This document shows positions 1-8,181 of a stretch of DNA of 64,000 nucleotides, piece after piece. The DNA lies in contig JAFLBP010000003.1 of the NCBI GenBank assembly GCA_017303875.1, positions 1-64,000 on the forward strand, given 5' to 3'. Under the pieces are notes generated by a model. It saw only the letters and a program-made list of their open reading frames with translations, was not told the DNA's origin and searched no databases. This DNA comes from Chitinophagales bacterium. Lineage in GTDB: Bacteria; Bacteroidota; Bacteroidia; Chitinophagales; Saprospiraceae. A program made the position numbers and the translations under genes. The stretch's first letter is position 1, and the number at the start of each line of letters is the position of its first letter.

Positions 1-11
1 GATAATGCGTC

Positions 12-84
12 TATCTTTGCCATGAGCCGGTTGGTTGTTTTTATGTTTCGAAGCTCAAAAGTAATTCGGCCGGCTCATTTTTTT
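12..84 (+). other. Promoter-like element followed by a terminator-like hairpin
   Basis: A TAnnTTTG-type element lies at 12-19. Directly after it, ATGAGCCGG (22-30) is complementary to CCGGCTCAT (70-78), and a run of seven T follows at 78-84. A 43-codon frame starts at the ATG at 22 and ends with TGA at 151-153, antisense to the end of the next gene. It could be the edge of an inserted element, a short regulatory RNA, or chance. Only the sequence elements are seen; the function is a guess. Confidence 0.25.
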
Positions 85-110
85 ACGATACTACGCTTCG
101 GGACAGGGAT

Positions 111-1841
111 TCATGCAACAACGCCATTTATTTTTGAAACTATGCTTTCATGAATGATACTTATATCATCTGTAAATTCGTTTGAAAATTCAACGGCAGG
201 AAAATAAATGTGGTTTGGCTTTTTGAGTTGTTCATCCTCATCGAAAATGAACGTTGTTTGTCTTAATTTTTCGTTCCAAGTGTTTCTTCCTTCTTCTCCT
301 TTATGCCTTTGGGCTTGCTCGTATAAAAAAGAAATAAGATTAAAATTTTCACTAACGGTATGTTCTTTTGCAAAGATTCGAGAAGCAAAAAAGCCTTCTA
401 AGTCATCAATATCAAACATTTCTGTACCTAATCTACTCAAAGTGCTTATTGGTTCAAGATAAGGTACGAATGAAGATACTGTGTAATTTTTGCTTTTATA
501 TTCATTGATGTAGTTGATGAGTGTCTGAGGTCTGATGAAATCTGAAATATTGGTTTTGTCAAAAACTGTTTCTTTTACTTTCAATAAATCCCCTTTTAAG
601 TTAGGAATAAATGCAATTGTTTCAAGAGCAATTTTGAAACCCTCATTAAAACTACTTTCCAATGACGAATAACCAAGTCGGTGAGGGACAATAGCCAAAA
701 ACTGTCTGTTGTACTTGCTGTTATTATGGGCAAGTTCAGCAACCCAAGAGAAGAATCTAATTGGTATCTGTTTGAAAAGCCAATTATTCCAAAATGTGTC
801 TTGATGCAAGTGCTGCCTACCTGCGTCTGTCAAAAAACTTGCATTCACCAAAAATGGAAAATCGTAATTTATTGAGGTAGGCAAGTATGTGAAAATTAGT
901 CTATTTTCTTTGTCAACTGCCTTTAACTTGCCTTTTTCTAACTGAATGGCTAAGGATATTTCAGTCCTTTGGGCTTCTTTGAGTTTTTTAGGCGACTTGT
1001 CATCTGCATTTATTTCTTGGTGTACGCTTGCAGGTATATCAAACTGTTCTGTTTTTGTGAGCCACTCACTTAATACTACTCCGTTTCGATGTAAAACCGT
1101 CGTATCTCCACTTACTTTTTTTTCAAGTAAAAGTCTCTGTGTGCCATTGATAGAAACTTTAACTTGCTTACTACGCAAAAAAAGAACGATTTGGCTTTCT
1201 GAAAATAAATCATTCAAAGCCTTCTTCAGGTGTTCTATTTTGTCGTAACGAATGATTGTTGATACGTTGTACTCTTGAAATACGGATGAATCCTTGAGTT
1301 CATTTGGCACGTCAGTCCAAATAGGAATGATTTGCCAAGGCATTTTTAGGTTTTCATCTTTGTTTTTTGATTTTCTTTCGGCTTCCCATTCACTTTGCAA
1401 ACCCCAAGTAACATTCCAATGGCTTATCCAATGCTGCTTATCGTATTTAAAGCAAAAATTGCCGCTTTTGATAATCACAAAGTTTGAGTGTGAAAAAACG
1501 GACTTAAAACCGATACCCTTAAATCCTGTTTTGGTGCTATCGCCTGCTTTAGTCCCATCACCTGCACTTGAAATACTTTCAATGTCAATCTTTGAAAATG
1601 GCTCACCTTTGTGAGAAACTACTACGTAATCTCCCACAAAATCAACCCGAACATCGAGAATTCCACTTTCGCTACTCGCATCATCAGCATTTTGGAGAAG
1701 TTCATATATAAATCTTTGGCTGTCGGTGTTTATATCCCTTGAAATGGTTTCACAAAGGTTCGCCGTAGTTATAGCCTGTTCAGGATTATTATAATTTGAG
1801 TTGCTATGTGAAAGCAAATCGATGAACTCTTTATTCTGCAT
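111..1841 (-). CDS. Sacsin-like GHKL ATPase protein, probably C-terminally truncated
   Basis: The N-terminal third (about residues 40-130) has the layout of a GHKL/Hsp90-type ATP-binding domain as found in sacsin-like proteins: the N-box ELLQNADDA, the SSAGDGTK region and the glycine-rich lid GFKGIGFKSVF. The rest has no motif I recognise. Family members are commonly well over 1000 residues, whereas this one stops at 576 with a short unrelated-looking tail (NGVVA), so the 3' part has probably been lost at a junction near position 120. The gene is clearly more AT-rich than the housekeeping genes that follow, which fits horizontal transfer. Such ATPases are often found in accessory or defence-type loci, but nothing here proves a defence role. 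The start is the ATG at 1841. Confidence 0.7.
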   Translation of the reverse strand: MQNKEFIDLLSHSNSNYNNPEQAITTANLCETISRDINTDSQRFIYELLQNADDASSESGILDVRVDFVGDYVVVSHKGEPFSKIDIESISSAGDGTKAGDSTKTGFKGIGFKSVFSHSNFVIIKSGNFCFKYDKQHWISHWNVTWGLQSEWEAERKSKNKDENLKMPWQIIPIWTDVPNELKDSSVFQEYNVSTIIRYDKIEHLKKALNDLFSESQIVLFLRSKQVKVSINGTQRLLLEKKVSGDTTVLHRNGVVLSEWLTKTEQFDIPASVHQEINADDKSPKKLKEAQRTEISLAIQLEKGKLKAVDKENRLIFTYLPTSINYDFPFLVNASFLTDAGRQHLHQDTFWNNWLFKQIPIRFFSWVAELAHNNSKYNRQFLAIVPHRLGYSSLESSFNEGFKIALETIAFIPNLKGDLLKVKETVFDKTNISDFIRPQTLINYINEYKSKNYTVSSFVPYLEPISTLSRLGTEMFDIDDLEGFFASRIFAKEHTVSENFNLISFLYEQAQRHKGEEGRNTWNEKLRQTTFIFDEDEQLKKPNHIYFPAVEFSNEFTDDISIIHESIVSKINGVVA

Positions 1842-1989
1842 CCTTTATTTTTTCTCTTTTTAGTTTCGTGGAACTCAGTTTAACCGTAACCCGCAATATA
1901 CAGCTAGACCCACATAGTCACCCACCCTACTCCAGCAAGCCAAAGCTAAAAGCTGCATAACTGCAAGTGAAAGTTGGATCCACCCACCC

Positions 1990-2034
1990 AAAAAACCACC
2001 CAACACCGGTCTCAAAAGAACCGATGTTGGGTGG
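1990..2034 (-). terminator. Rho-independent terminator downstream of nnr
   Basis: On the minus strand a 15-bp stem (2034-2020 with 2010-1996, one G-U) encloses a 9-nt loop and is followed by a six-T run (1995-1990). It lies about 120 bp after the nnr stop. The rest of the 1842-2151 gap shows no gene. Confidence 0.7.
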
Positions 2035-2151
2035 CGGTATGGCAGGGGTTCGTTAAGCATGGTGCGAAACATTTAATTTTTGGTATGGCAAATATAAGTG
2101 CAGACTGTTGAATATTCCAAACCATACAGGGCACTTTTTTGCTTATCCACC

Positions 2152-3678
2152 CTACTCCACCTCCAAAAACGCCTTCCCCAGCCATTCCGTCAAATCGCTG
2201 GCCATCAGGGCCGACATGCTGTTGGCCGCCGCTGCCAGATCGCCCGCCCGGCCGTGCAGGTAAACGCCCAGCACCATACTTTCTTCCGGCGAATAGCCCT
2301 GGGCCAGCAGTCCGGTCAGTACGCCGGTTAGCACGTCGCCGCTGCCCGCTGTGGCCATACCCGGGTTGCCGCTGCTGTTGAAAAAAACGGTTCCTGAAGG
2401 CGTCGCGCAGGCGCTGTGCGCCCCCTTGAGCACAATGCACACCTGATGGGTTTCAGCGGCCTGGCGCAGGCGTTCGAGGCGCTCAAAATCGTTGTCGCTC
2501 GTGCCAAATAAACGCTCAAACTCCTTCGGGTGGGGCGTCAGGATGGTTCCCGGCGGCACCAAGGCCCAGTACTCGGGGTTTTGCGCGAGCAGGTTGAGGG
2601 CGTCGGCATCGAGCACCAGCGGACAAGCCACCTGCGCCAGCAAATCGCGCAGGGCCGCTGCGGTTTCGGGGGCGGTACCGATGCCGCAACCCACGCCAAT
2701 GGCCTGGTAGCGGTGCAGCTCGGGCACCTGCGTCCAGATTTCTGCGTGGGCGTCCGGACTGTACATGGCCTCCGGTACGGCGCTTTGCAGGATGAGTTCG
2801 CTGCATTGCGGCGCGTGTACCGTGAGCAGTCCCGCGCCCGCGCGCAGGGTCGCGCGCGCAGCGAGCACGGCAGCCCCGCTTTTGCCCCGACTGCCGGCCA
2901 GCAGCAGCGCGTGGCCGAAAGTGCCTTTATGGCCAAATTTTGGACGCCCGTGCGGCATTTCCCGGATCAAATCCGCAGTGGTATAATGGTTGGGCGTAAA
3001 GGTATACGCACCGTATTCGGGGTGCAGGCCAATATCCAGCACTTCCCATTTCCCTACGAATTCGGCATTTTCAGGCAGTAAAAAGGCTAATTTGGGCGAC
3101 TGGAAGGTATAGGTGTAATCGGCGCGGATACAAGGGCCCGGACTGCTTTTATCCGCAAACATGCCCGAGGGTATGTCTACCGACAAACGCGGGTTGGGCA
3201 ACTGATTCAGGAAGGAAATGGCGCGCGCCCATTCGCCCTCCGGCGGCCGGTTCAGGCCGGAGCCGAAGAGGGCATCCACCACTAACCAGTCTGCCGGCGG
3301 AATGGGCCAGGGGTCGCCGGGTTTCAGCCAAATCACCTCGGGGTTGCCGTGACCCGGCAGGCGGCGCAGCTGCTCCGTAAAATCCGGGCTGTGCCTGCTG
3401 CCAAAATCGCAGATGACTAATGTTACTTCCTGTTGCATCATGCGCAGGCGCCGAGCCATTGCGACACCATCGCCGCCGTTGTTTCCCGTGCCGGCCCAAA
3501 TCACCCACCCTCCCCTCTCCCTCCCTGCCAGGGAGGGCCGGGGAGGGTTCCGCACTCCGCATTCCGCATTCACCAAAGCGTTTGCGGCGCGCTCCATAAG
3601 TTCGATAGAAGCGATGGGTTCCTGCGCGATGGTGAAAGCATCCCAGGCGCGAATCTGTTCGGCGGTAAAGATTTTCAT
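2152..3678 (-). CDS. nnr: Bifunctional NAD(P)H-hydrate epimerase/dehydratase (Nnr)
   Basis: Repairs damaged NADH and NADPH: the N-terminal YjeF-N domain epimerises R- and S-NAD(P)HX and the C-terminal carbohydrate-kinase-like domain (about residues 235-508) dehydrates S-NAD(P)HX with ADP. Visible motifs are AGTGNNGGDG in the N domain, KFGHKGTFGHALLLAGS at the domain start, GVGCGIG, LDADALN, LTPHPKEFERL and the NPGMATAGSGDVLTG signature. The ATG at 3678 (MKIFTAEQIRAWD) is chosen because it matches the family start; a longer frame reaches 3924 but overlaps the divergent neighbour. Between residues about 33 and 55 the protein carries a repeat-derived insert just before AGTGNNGGDG, in frame. It is divergently transcribed from the CoA-transferase gene with only about 15-30 bp between them. 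Confidence 0.93.
   Translation of the reverse strand: MKIFTAEQIRAWDAFTIAQEPIASIELMERAANALVNAECGVRNPPRPSLAGRERGGWVIWAGTGNNGGDGVAMARRLRMMQQEVTLVICDFGSRHSPDFTEQLRRLPGHGNPEVIWLKPGDPWPIPPADWLVVDALFGSGLNRPPEGEWARAISFLNQLPNPRLSVDIPSGMFADKSSPGPCIRADYTYTFQSPKLAFLLPENAEFVGKWEVLDIGLHPEYGAYTFTPNHYTTADLIREMPHGRPKFGHKGTFGHALLLAGSRGKSGAAVLAARATLRAGAGLLTVHAPQCSELILQSAVPEAMYSPDAHAEIWTQVPELHRYQAIGVGCGIGTAPETAAALRDLLAQVACPLVLDADALNLLAQNPEYWALVPPGTILTPHPKEFERLFGTSDNDFERLERLRQAAETHQVCIVLKGAHSACATPSGTVFFNSSGNPGMATAGSGDVLTGVLTGLLAQGYSPEESMVLGVYLHGRAGDLAAAANSMSALMASDLTEWLGKAFLEVE
3507..3573. repeat. Repeat insert inside nnr (palindrome plus family D units)
   Basis: A perfect palindrome-like block CCCTCCCTGCCAGGGAGGG (3519-3537) is followed by family D units of the ATTCCGC type (3548-3573). 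The same D units occur at 9624-9746. Read on the nnr strand the block stays open and encodes about 20 residues rich in Pro, Arg and Gly. Confidence 0.75.
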
Positions 3679-3681
3679 GTG

Positions 3682-3689
3682 TACTTTTG
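3682..3689 (+). promoter_or_regulatory. TAnnTTTG -7 element for the CoA-transferase gene
   Basis: TACTTTTG followed by C matches the Bacteroidota sigma-ABfr -7 consensus. Transcription would begin near 3695, which favours the ATG at 3709 over those at 3694 and 3697. Confidence 0.5.
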
Positions 3690-3708
3690 CGGCATGATGG
3701 AATCTGTA

Positions 3709-4782
3709 ATGAAGCCCCTTGCCCACTTGAAGGTGGTCGAATTTGCCAGTGTACTGGCCGGCCCGGCGGTTGGCATGTTCTTCGCCGAGTTGGGGGCGCA
3801 AGTTATAAAAATAGAAAACAAAACGACGGGCGGAGATGTGACGCGGGGCTGGAAACTGCCCTCGGAAGCGCCCGAAAGTCCGGTGTCGGCCTATTGGGCC
3901 AGTGTGAACTGGGGTAAAACGCACGAGCTGCTGGATTTAAAAAATCCGGAAGCCCTGGCGCACGCGCTGGCGGTGGTGGCGGAGGCGGATATTGTAGTAT
4001 CCAATTTCAAACCCTCTTTTGCCCGCCGTATCGGATTGGATGCAGAAACGCTCTGCGCCCGGCATCCGCGCCTTATTTATGCGCAGCTCAATGCCTACCC
4101 GGATCCGGAAGACGAGCGTCCGGCATTTGATATTGTGTTGCAGGCGGAAGCCGGTTTTATGTACATGAATGGCGCGGCCGACGGTCCGCCCGTGCGCATG
4201 CCGGTGGCGCTGATAGATGTGCTGGCGGCGCATCAGTTAAAGGAGGCCATTCTGATTGCCCTGCTCCGGCGTGAACAAAGCGGCCGGGGCGGCGTTGTGC
4301 AAACGTCCCTGCTGGAGTCGGCGCTGGCTTCTTTGGTCAATCAGGCGAGCAATTACCTCAATGCGGGTTTTGTGCCGCAGCGCATGGGCGCACAGCATCC
4401 CAACATCACGCCCTATGGCGATATGCTGGCTTGCCGCGACGGCGAACTGCTCCTGCTGGCCGTGGGCACGGAAGGGCAATTTGAAAAACTGTGTACCTGC
4501 CTCAATGCGCCGGAATTGCTGCTCGACGCGCGTTTTGCGAACAACAAACAACGCGTACTGCACCGCGAAGCGCTGATTGACCTGTTAAAACCCTTTTTTG
4601 CGACCAAAACGGCTGCTGAATGGCTGGCGGTATTTGATCAAAACGGGGTGCCGGCAGCGCGCCTGCGCGACATGAAAGGCGTGTTTGAAAAACCGGAAGC
4701 ACAGGCCATGATTCTGGAAAGCATAGACGAAGGACAATCCCTGCGCCGCATGAAAACGGTGGCGTTTGAAATAACAACATAA
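3709..4782 (+). CDS. Class III (CaiB/BaiF family) acyl-CoA transferase
   Basis: About 357 residues, the usual family length is near 400. The start LKVVEFASVLAGPAVGMFFAELGAQVIKIE is the classic N-terminal Rossmann-type CoA-binding segment. Further family features are the NFKPSFARRIGLDAETL region, YAQLNAYP, PVALIDVLAAHQLKEAIL holding the probable catalytic Asp, and GVPAARLRDM near the end. These enzymes move CoA between carboxylic acids; the substrate cannot be read from the sequence and no neighbour helps. ATG codons at 3694, 3697 and 3709 are all possible; the last is preferred because of the promoter position. The gene is followed at once by a family B palindrome. Confidence 0.88.
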   Translation: MKPLAHLKVVEFASVLAGPAVGMFFAELGAQVIKIENKTTGGDVTRGWKLPSEAPESPVSAYWASVNWGKTHELLDLKNPEALAHALAVVAEADIVVSNFKPSFARRIGLDAETLCARHPRLIYAQLNAYPDPEDERPAFDIVLQAEAGFMYMNGAADGPPVRMPVALIDVLAAHQLKEAILIALLRREQSGRGGVVQTSLLESALASLVNQASNYLNAGFVPQRMGAQHPNITPYGDMLACRDGELLLLAVGTEGQFEKLCTCLNAPELLLDARFANNKQRVLHREALIDLLKPFFATKTAAEWLAVFDQNGVPAARLRDMKGVFEKPEAQAMILESIDEGQSLRRMKTVAFEITT

Positions 4783-4786
4783 CTCT

Positions 4787-4923
4787 GGTTTCTCACAGAT
4801 GTTACACAGAAGGTTTCGCACAGATGTACACAGATCACTTACACAGATGTCACAGAATTCTGTGTTTTCTGTGTAGATAATCTGTGCATATCTGTGAGAA
4901 ACCTTCTGTGCGCTTCTGTGAGC
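4787..4923. repeat. Family B palindromic repeat (CACAGAT type)
   Basis: Short units such as TCACAGATG and ACACAGAAGG read forward up to about 4855 and are then repeated in inverted orientation (TCTGTGTAG, ATCTGTG, GTGAGAAACC). The left arm GGTTTCTCACAGAT pairs with ATCTGTGAGAAACC. It fills the gap between the CoA-transferase gene and mrp. Other copies are at 19271, 21526, 38655, 40393 and 58430. Confidence 0.8.
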
Positions 4924-4946
4924 AATTTACAACTTACTTCAAATCA

Positions 4947-6035
4947 ATGACCGTAGAAGATATACTCCAATGCTTGCGCCAGGTGCGCGACCCTCAAACC
5001 GGACAGGACATTGTTTCTGTCGGGATGGTACAAGACCTCAGTATTGAAGGCCAAAACATCAACTTCAAACTCGCGCTGGCCAGTCTGCAAGGCCAGGGTA
5101 AAGCCGAGCTGAATTTTGCCTGCATCGGCGTCATCAATGAGCGTTTCCCGCAGGCGTTGGTCAATGTACATTTTATAGCCAAAGCCCCCGGCGCTCAGGT
5201 CAACGACAGCATTGTACCGCATATCAAAAACATCATCGCGGTAGCTTCCGGCAAAGGCGGCGTCGGCAAAAGCACCGTATCCGTCAACCTCGCCCTGGGA
5301 TTGCATAAACTCGGCGCCAAAGTGGGCATCATGGACGCCGACGTATACGGCCCCAGCCTGCCGACCATGCTCGGCCTCGTCGGCCAGCGCCCCAAAGTGC
5401 AGGAGGTGACGGGTAAAATCAAAATGGTGCCGCTCGAAGCGCACGGCATTCCGAGCATCAGCATCGGCAATATCATTGAGCCCGATCAGGCGGTGGTACT
5501 GCGCGGCCCGCGATTAGCCGGGGTCATCAAACAATTCTTCAACGATGTGCTCTGGGAGCCGCTGGATTTCCTGATTGTGGATTTGCCGCCCGGCACCGGC
5601 GACGTACAGCTTACCCTCGTACAAACCGTGCCTGTTACGGGTGTGGTGCTCGTCACAACGCCCCAGGAAGTGGCTTTAGCCGATGCCATCAAGGCCATGA
5701 ACATGTTCCAGTTGCCGCAAATTAATATTCCGATTCTGGGCGTGGTGGAAAATATGTCGTGGTTTACGCCGGAAGAACTGCCGGATAACAAATATTATAT
5801 TTTCGGACAAGGCGGCGGCAAAAAGCTGGCGCTGGAAAGCCATTCGGTGCTGCTCGGGCAGGTGCCGCTGGTACAGGGCATCCGCGAGGGTGGCGACAGC
5901 GGTGCGCCGGCTGTCACCAAAGGTGAAGGCCCCGTGGCGGAAGCCTTCCTGAATGTGGCTAAAAATGTGCTGCGTCAGGTGGCGCTACGGCATGAAATGC
6001 TGGCGCCGACGAAGGTGGTAGGCGTGAATTTGTAG
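4947..6035 (+). CDS. mrp: Mrp/NBP35-type iron-sulfur carrier ATPase
   Basis: An N-terminal MIP18/DUF59 domain (about residues 1-85, VRDPQTGQDIVSVGMV) is fused to a ParA/MinD-like P-loop ATPase with the deviant Walker A motif GKGGVGKST near residue 102 and the motifs IMDADVYGPSLPTML and IVDLPPGTGD. The family carries and transfers Fe-S clusters to apoproteins in the cytosol. The C-terminal CxxC found in many homologues is absent; ENMSWFTPEELPDNKYY stands in its place. The start MTVEDILQ (4947) is chosen because the longer frame to 4884 reads into the upstream repeat. Confidence 0.92.
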   Translation: MTVEDILQCLRQVRDPQTGQDIVSVGMVQDLSIEGQNINFKLALASLQGQGKAELNFACIGVINERFPQALVNVHFIAKAPGAQVNDSIVPHIKNIIAVASGKGGVGKSTVSVNLALGLHKLGAKVGIMDADVYGPSLPTMLGLVGQRPKVQEVTGKIKMVPLEAHGIPSISIGNIIEPDQAVVLRGPRLAGVIKQFFNDVLWEPLDFLIVDLPPGTGDVQLTLVQTVPVTGVVLVTTPQEVALADAIKAMNMFQLPQINIPILGVVENMSWFTPEELPDNKYYIFGQGGGKKLALESHSVLLGQVPLVQGIREGGDSGAPAVTKGEGPVAEAFLNVAKNVLRQVALRHEMLAPTKVVGVNL

Positions 6036-6039
6036 GGAT

Positions 6040-6381
6040 TTAGTGGACTGCGAACTCAGTATACTTTCGGTGGTACTCCGGATAGTAAGCCAATACTATG
6101 TCCTGCTTGGACACATTTCTGCGCATTAGGAGATTAGCAAGTCCTTCTTCAGTGTTGTCTTCCTGAATCCAGATATGCTCACCAATAATTTCCGCATGAA
6201 AAATTACTGAAAATATACGCTCGTTTGCTTCCCATCCCTGGGCAAGTAATTGATATTTATATTGCGCTTCATCTACCAGCACAGAATAAACTATACTGGT
6301 GGAGCTGCCACCTGCGAGATAGTCAGCATACTCCTGCATTGCCGAAACCACGCATTCTTGAAGAAATTTTACTTTTTCCAT
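6040..6381 (-). CDS. xisI: XisI-family protein (fdxN excision controlling factor type), orphan
   Basis: 113 residues, the normal size of XisI proteins, with the family pattern throughout: MEKVKFLQECV at the start, AQYKYQLLAQGWE, IIGEHIWIQEDNTEEGLANLLM and SKQDIVLAYYPEYHRKYTEFAV at the end. XisI was described as a factor required for excision of the cyanobacterial fdxN element and usually sits beside xisH. No xisH is present here: upstream (higher coordinates) lie only a short spacer and tRNA-Ala. It converges on mrp with 4 bp between the stops. The role outside cyanobacteria is not known to me. Confidence 0.85.
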   Translation of the reverse strand: MEKVKFLQECVVSAMQEYADYLAGGSSTSIVYSVLVDEAQYKYQLLAQGWEANERIFSVIFHAEIIGEHIWIQEDNTEEGLANLLMRRNVSKQDIVLAYYPEYHRKYTEFAVH

Positions 6382-6452
6382 GTATACTCAAACTATGAAA
6401 AACATCTCTGGCCAAGGCGGTATTTTTTACAAAGTTACATTTTTTTTAAGAT

Positions 6453-6490
6453 AAAAAAAAGCGCCGCCCTGAAAATCAGAACGGCGCTTT
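6453..6490 (-). terminator. Rho-independent terminator of tRNA-Ala
   Basis: On the minus strand AAAGCGCCG (6490-6482) pairs with CGGCGCTTT (6466-6458), followed by a T-run. It begins 8 bp after the tRNA 3' end. Confidence 0.75.
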
Positions 6491-6497
6491 AAGTGGG

Positions 6498-6571
<74 letters not shown>

Positions 6572-6786
6572 AAGCTTTTTTAGCGGGTGCAAAGATAACA
6601 GCGCAGGTGCGAGTCCTGCAAATTTTATATTAATTTTTTTTGCAGAAAAAAACGGAGGCATCTATTCACTCAATTTCAGGCTCACTTCACACCGAATCCC
6701 GTATTTTTCACACAATATGCCTCAATAGCCGCGCGGCCCTGATTACTTTGGAGCCTCGGAACGACAACTCTAAAACATACGATGTG

Positions 6787-8181
6787 ATGCGCCCATACCT
6801 GCTGCCAATTTTCCTGCTGCTGCTTGCCAATACTACCCTCTCGGCACAAAACGCCCTGTTTCTGATTCGCGGGACGGTGGTGGATGAAACCGGACAGGCA
6901 CTGGCCGGGGTTTCGGTTCGGCTCGACGATACCACGGGCACCCGCACGGATGCCGCCGGGCGCTACCGATTGGAACTGAATCAATTGCCCGAAGCCCTTT
7001 ATTTTCGCTATGTGGGCTATTTTTCGCAGCGCGTCAAACTCTCGGAGCGCAATTTTAAGGATGGCGTTTTTGTGCTTGATGTGCGGCTCGTCCCGCAGGA
7101 AACCATGCTCCGGGAACTGACCATCAGCAAGGAGCGCGTGACGACTATTGCCGAGGAAGATTTCACCCGCGACATCCTGGATTTTGAATTCGCTGGCGAC
7201 AACCTGCTGCTATTAGTGCGCGAACGCAAAAAATATTTTGTGGAGCTGCAAACGGAAGACGGCCGCCTGATCTCCCGCCTTCAGGTAAGTGGCAGCCCCT
7301 GGGAGATTTTTAAAAGCTGTACAGGCGCCCTGCACCTCATCGGGCCGGAATATGCCCAGGAACTGACCCTCAGCGGTCTGCAACCCGATACTTTTCCGCG
7401 CTACTCCCGCGACCGGTTTTACAAGTTTGTGGAACCCTGCGTGTTGCTCAATCAGGAGCATTATTTTTTCAAAGCAAGGGGCGTTTTTCACCAGTCGCTC
7501 ACCTATTTGTACTTCGATCCGAAAGGCAAGCGGCATGTGCTGATGCAAATTATGGACGAGGAGGGTATGGCCCGGGCAATGGATTTTTATCGGCAGTTTC
7601 AGACCGCTGAGGCATTGTTTATTCAGCGCCCCCGGGCACCGGGCATGACCCAGGACCTCGGGTTGCTGCCCATGCAACACGAGACCGACGAGGCACTTAC
7701 TTTCCGCAATTACTCCTTCAAGGAATTGTCCAAATTTGCCGAAGGTTTTGAGCAATTTGCCCACCTGACGGCCCTCGAAAATGCCAGCGCCGATTCCGTT
7801 TACGCCCCACTGTTTGCCGTCAATGATACCCTGCTCATTTTCGATCACCTCAACAACCGGCTTATCCGCTTTGATGTATCCATGACCGGCACCAACGTGT
7901 CGCCCATCAGCTACCACCGCACACCAGGCCTCAACTGGACGCGGGAATTGATTCAGGATGAAACAGAAAAAACGATTTATGCGCATTTTACCCGCAAAGA
8001 ACACCATACGCTGCAACGCATCGAGTGGCGCAGGTTTTCACCTTCTGCAGAATCGCTCGACATTGAGGAGGCGCCTTACCTGAGCAGAAATTTTCGTATC
8101 CGGAACGGCAATTTGTACTACCTCGGCAGGCCCAATTACAATATTCCGAATTACAAACTGTACCGCCTGCGGCTGCGTTAG
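6787..8181 (+). CDS. Secreted protein with a carboxypeptidase-like regulatory domain
   Basis: A signal peptide (MRPYLLPIFLLLLANTTLSAQ) is followed by a CarboxypepD_reg-like beta-sandwich at about residues 26-110 (GTVVDETGQALAGVSVRLDDT, GRYRLEL, YFRYVGYFSQ). The remaining 350 residues are not recognised; the repeated pattern of short strands would allow a beta-propeller-like fold. Such N-terminal domains are frequent on Bacteroidota cell-surface proteins. The ATG at 6787 is chosen because it gives the signal peptide; an upstream extension to 6640 lacks one. The stop overlaps the end of the converging cca gene by 4 bp. Confidence 0.75.
   Translation: MRPYLLPIFLLLLANTTLSAQNALFLIRGTVVDETGQALAGVSVRLDDTTGTRTDAAGRYRLELNQLPEALYFRYVGYFSQRVKLSERNFKDGVFVLDVRLVPQETMLRELTISKERVTTIAEEDFTRDILDFEFAGDNLLLLVRERKKYFVELQTEDGRLISRLQVSGSPWEIFKSCTGALHLIGPEYAQELTLSGLQPDTFPRYSRDRFYKFVEPCVLLNQEHYFFKARGVFHQSLTYLYFDPKGKRHVLMQIMDEEGMARAMDFYRQFQTAEALFIQRPRAPGMTQDLGLLPMQHETDEALTFRNYSFKELSKFAEGFEQFAHLTALENASADSVYAPLFAVNDTLLIFDHLNNRLIRFDVSMTGTNVSPISYHRTPGLNWTRELIQDETEKTIYAHFTRKEHHTLQRIEWRRFSPSAESLDIEEAPYLSRNFRIRNGNLYYLGRPNYNIPNYKLYRLRLR

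Noticed and set aside
2530..3081. 183-residue frame on the plus strand within nnr
   Set aside because: It is a high-GC shadow of nnr in another frame, without signal, motif or promoter.
3433..3708. Longer CoA-transferase reading from 3433
   Set aside because: The added residues lie antisense to nnr and include the repeat block; the family N-terminus begins at 3709.
2152..3924. Longer nnr reading from 3924
   Set aside because: The extra 82 residues run antisense over the CoA-transferase start and lack similarity to the family; ATG 3678 fits the known N-terminus.
4884..4946. N-terminal extension of Mrp from ATG 4884
   Set aside because: The extension (HICEKPSVRFCEQF) is a translation of the family B repeat; the family start is at 4947.
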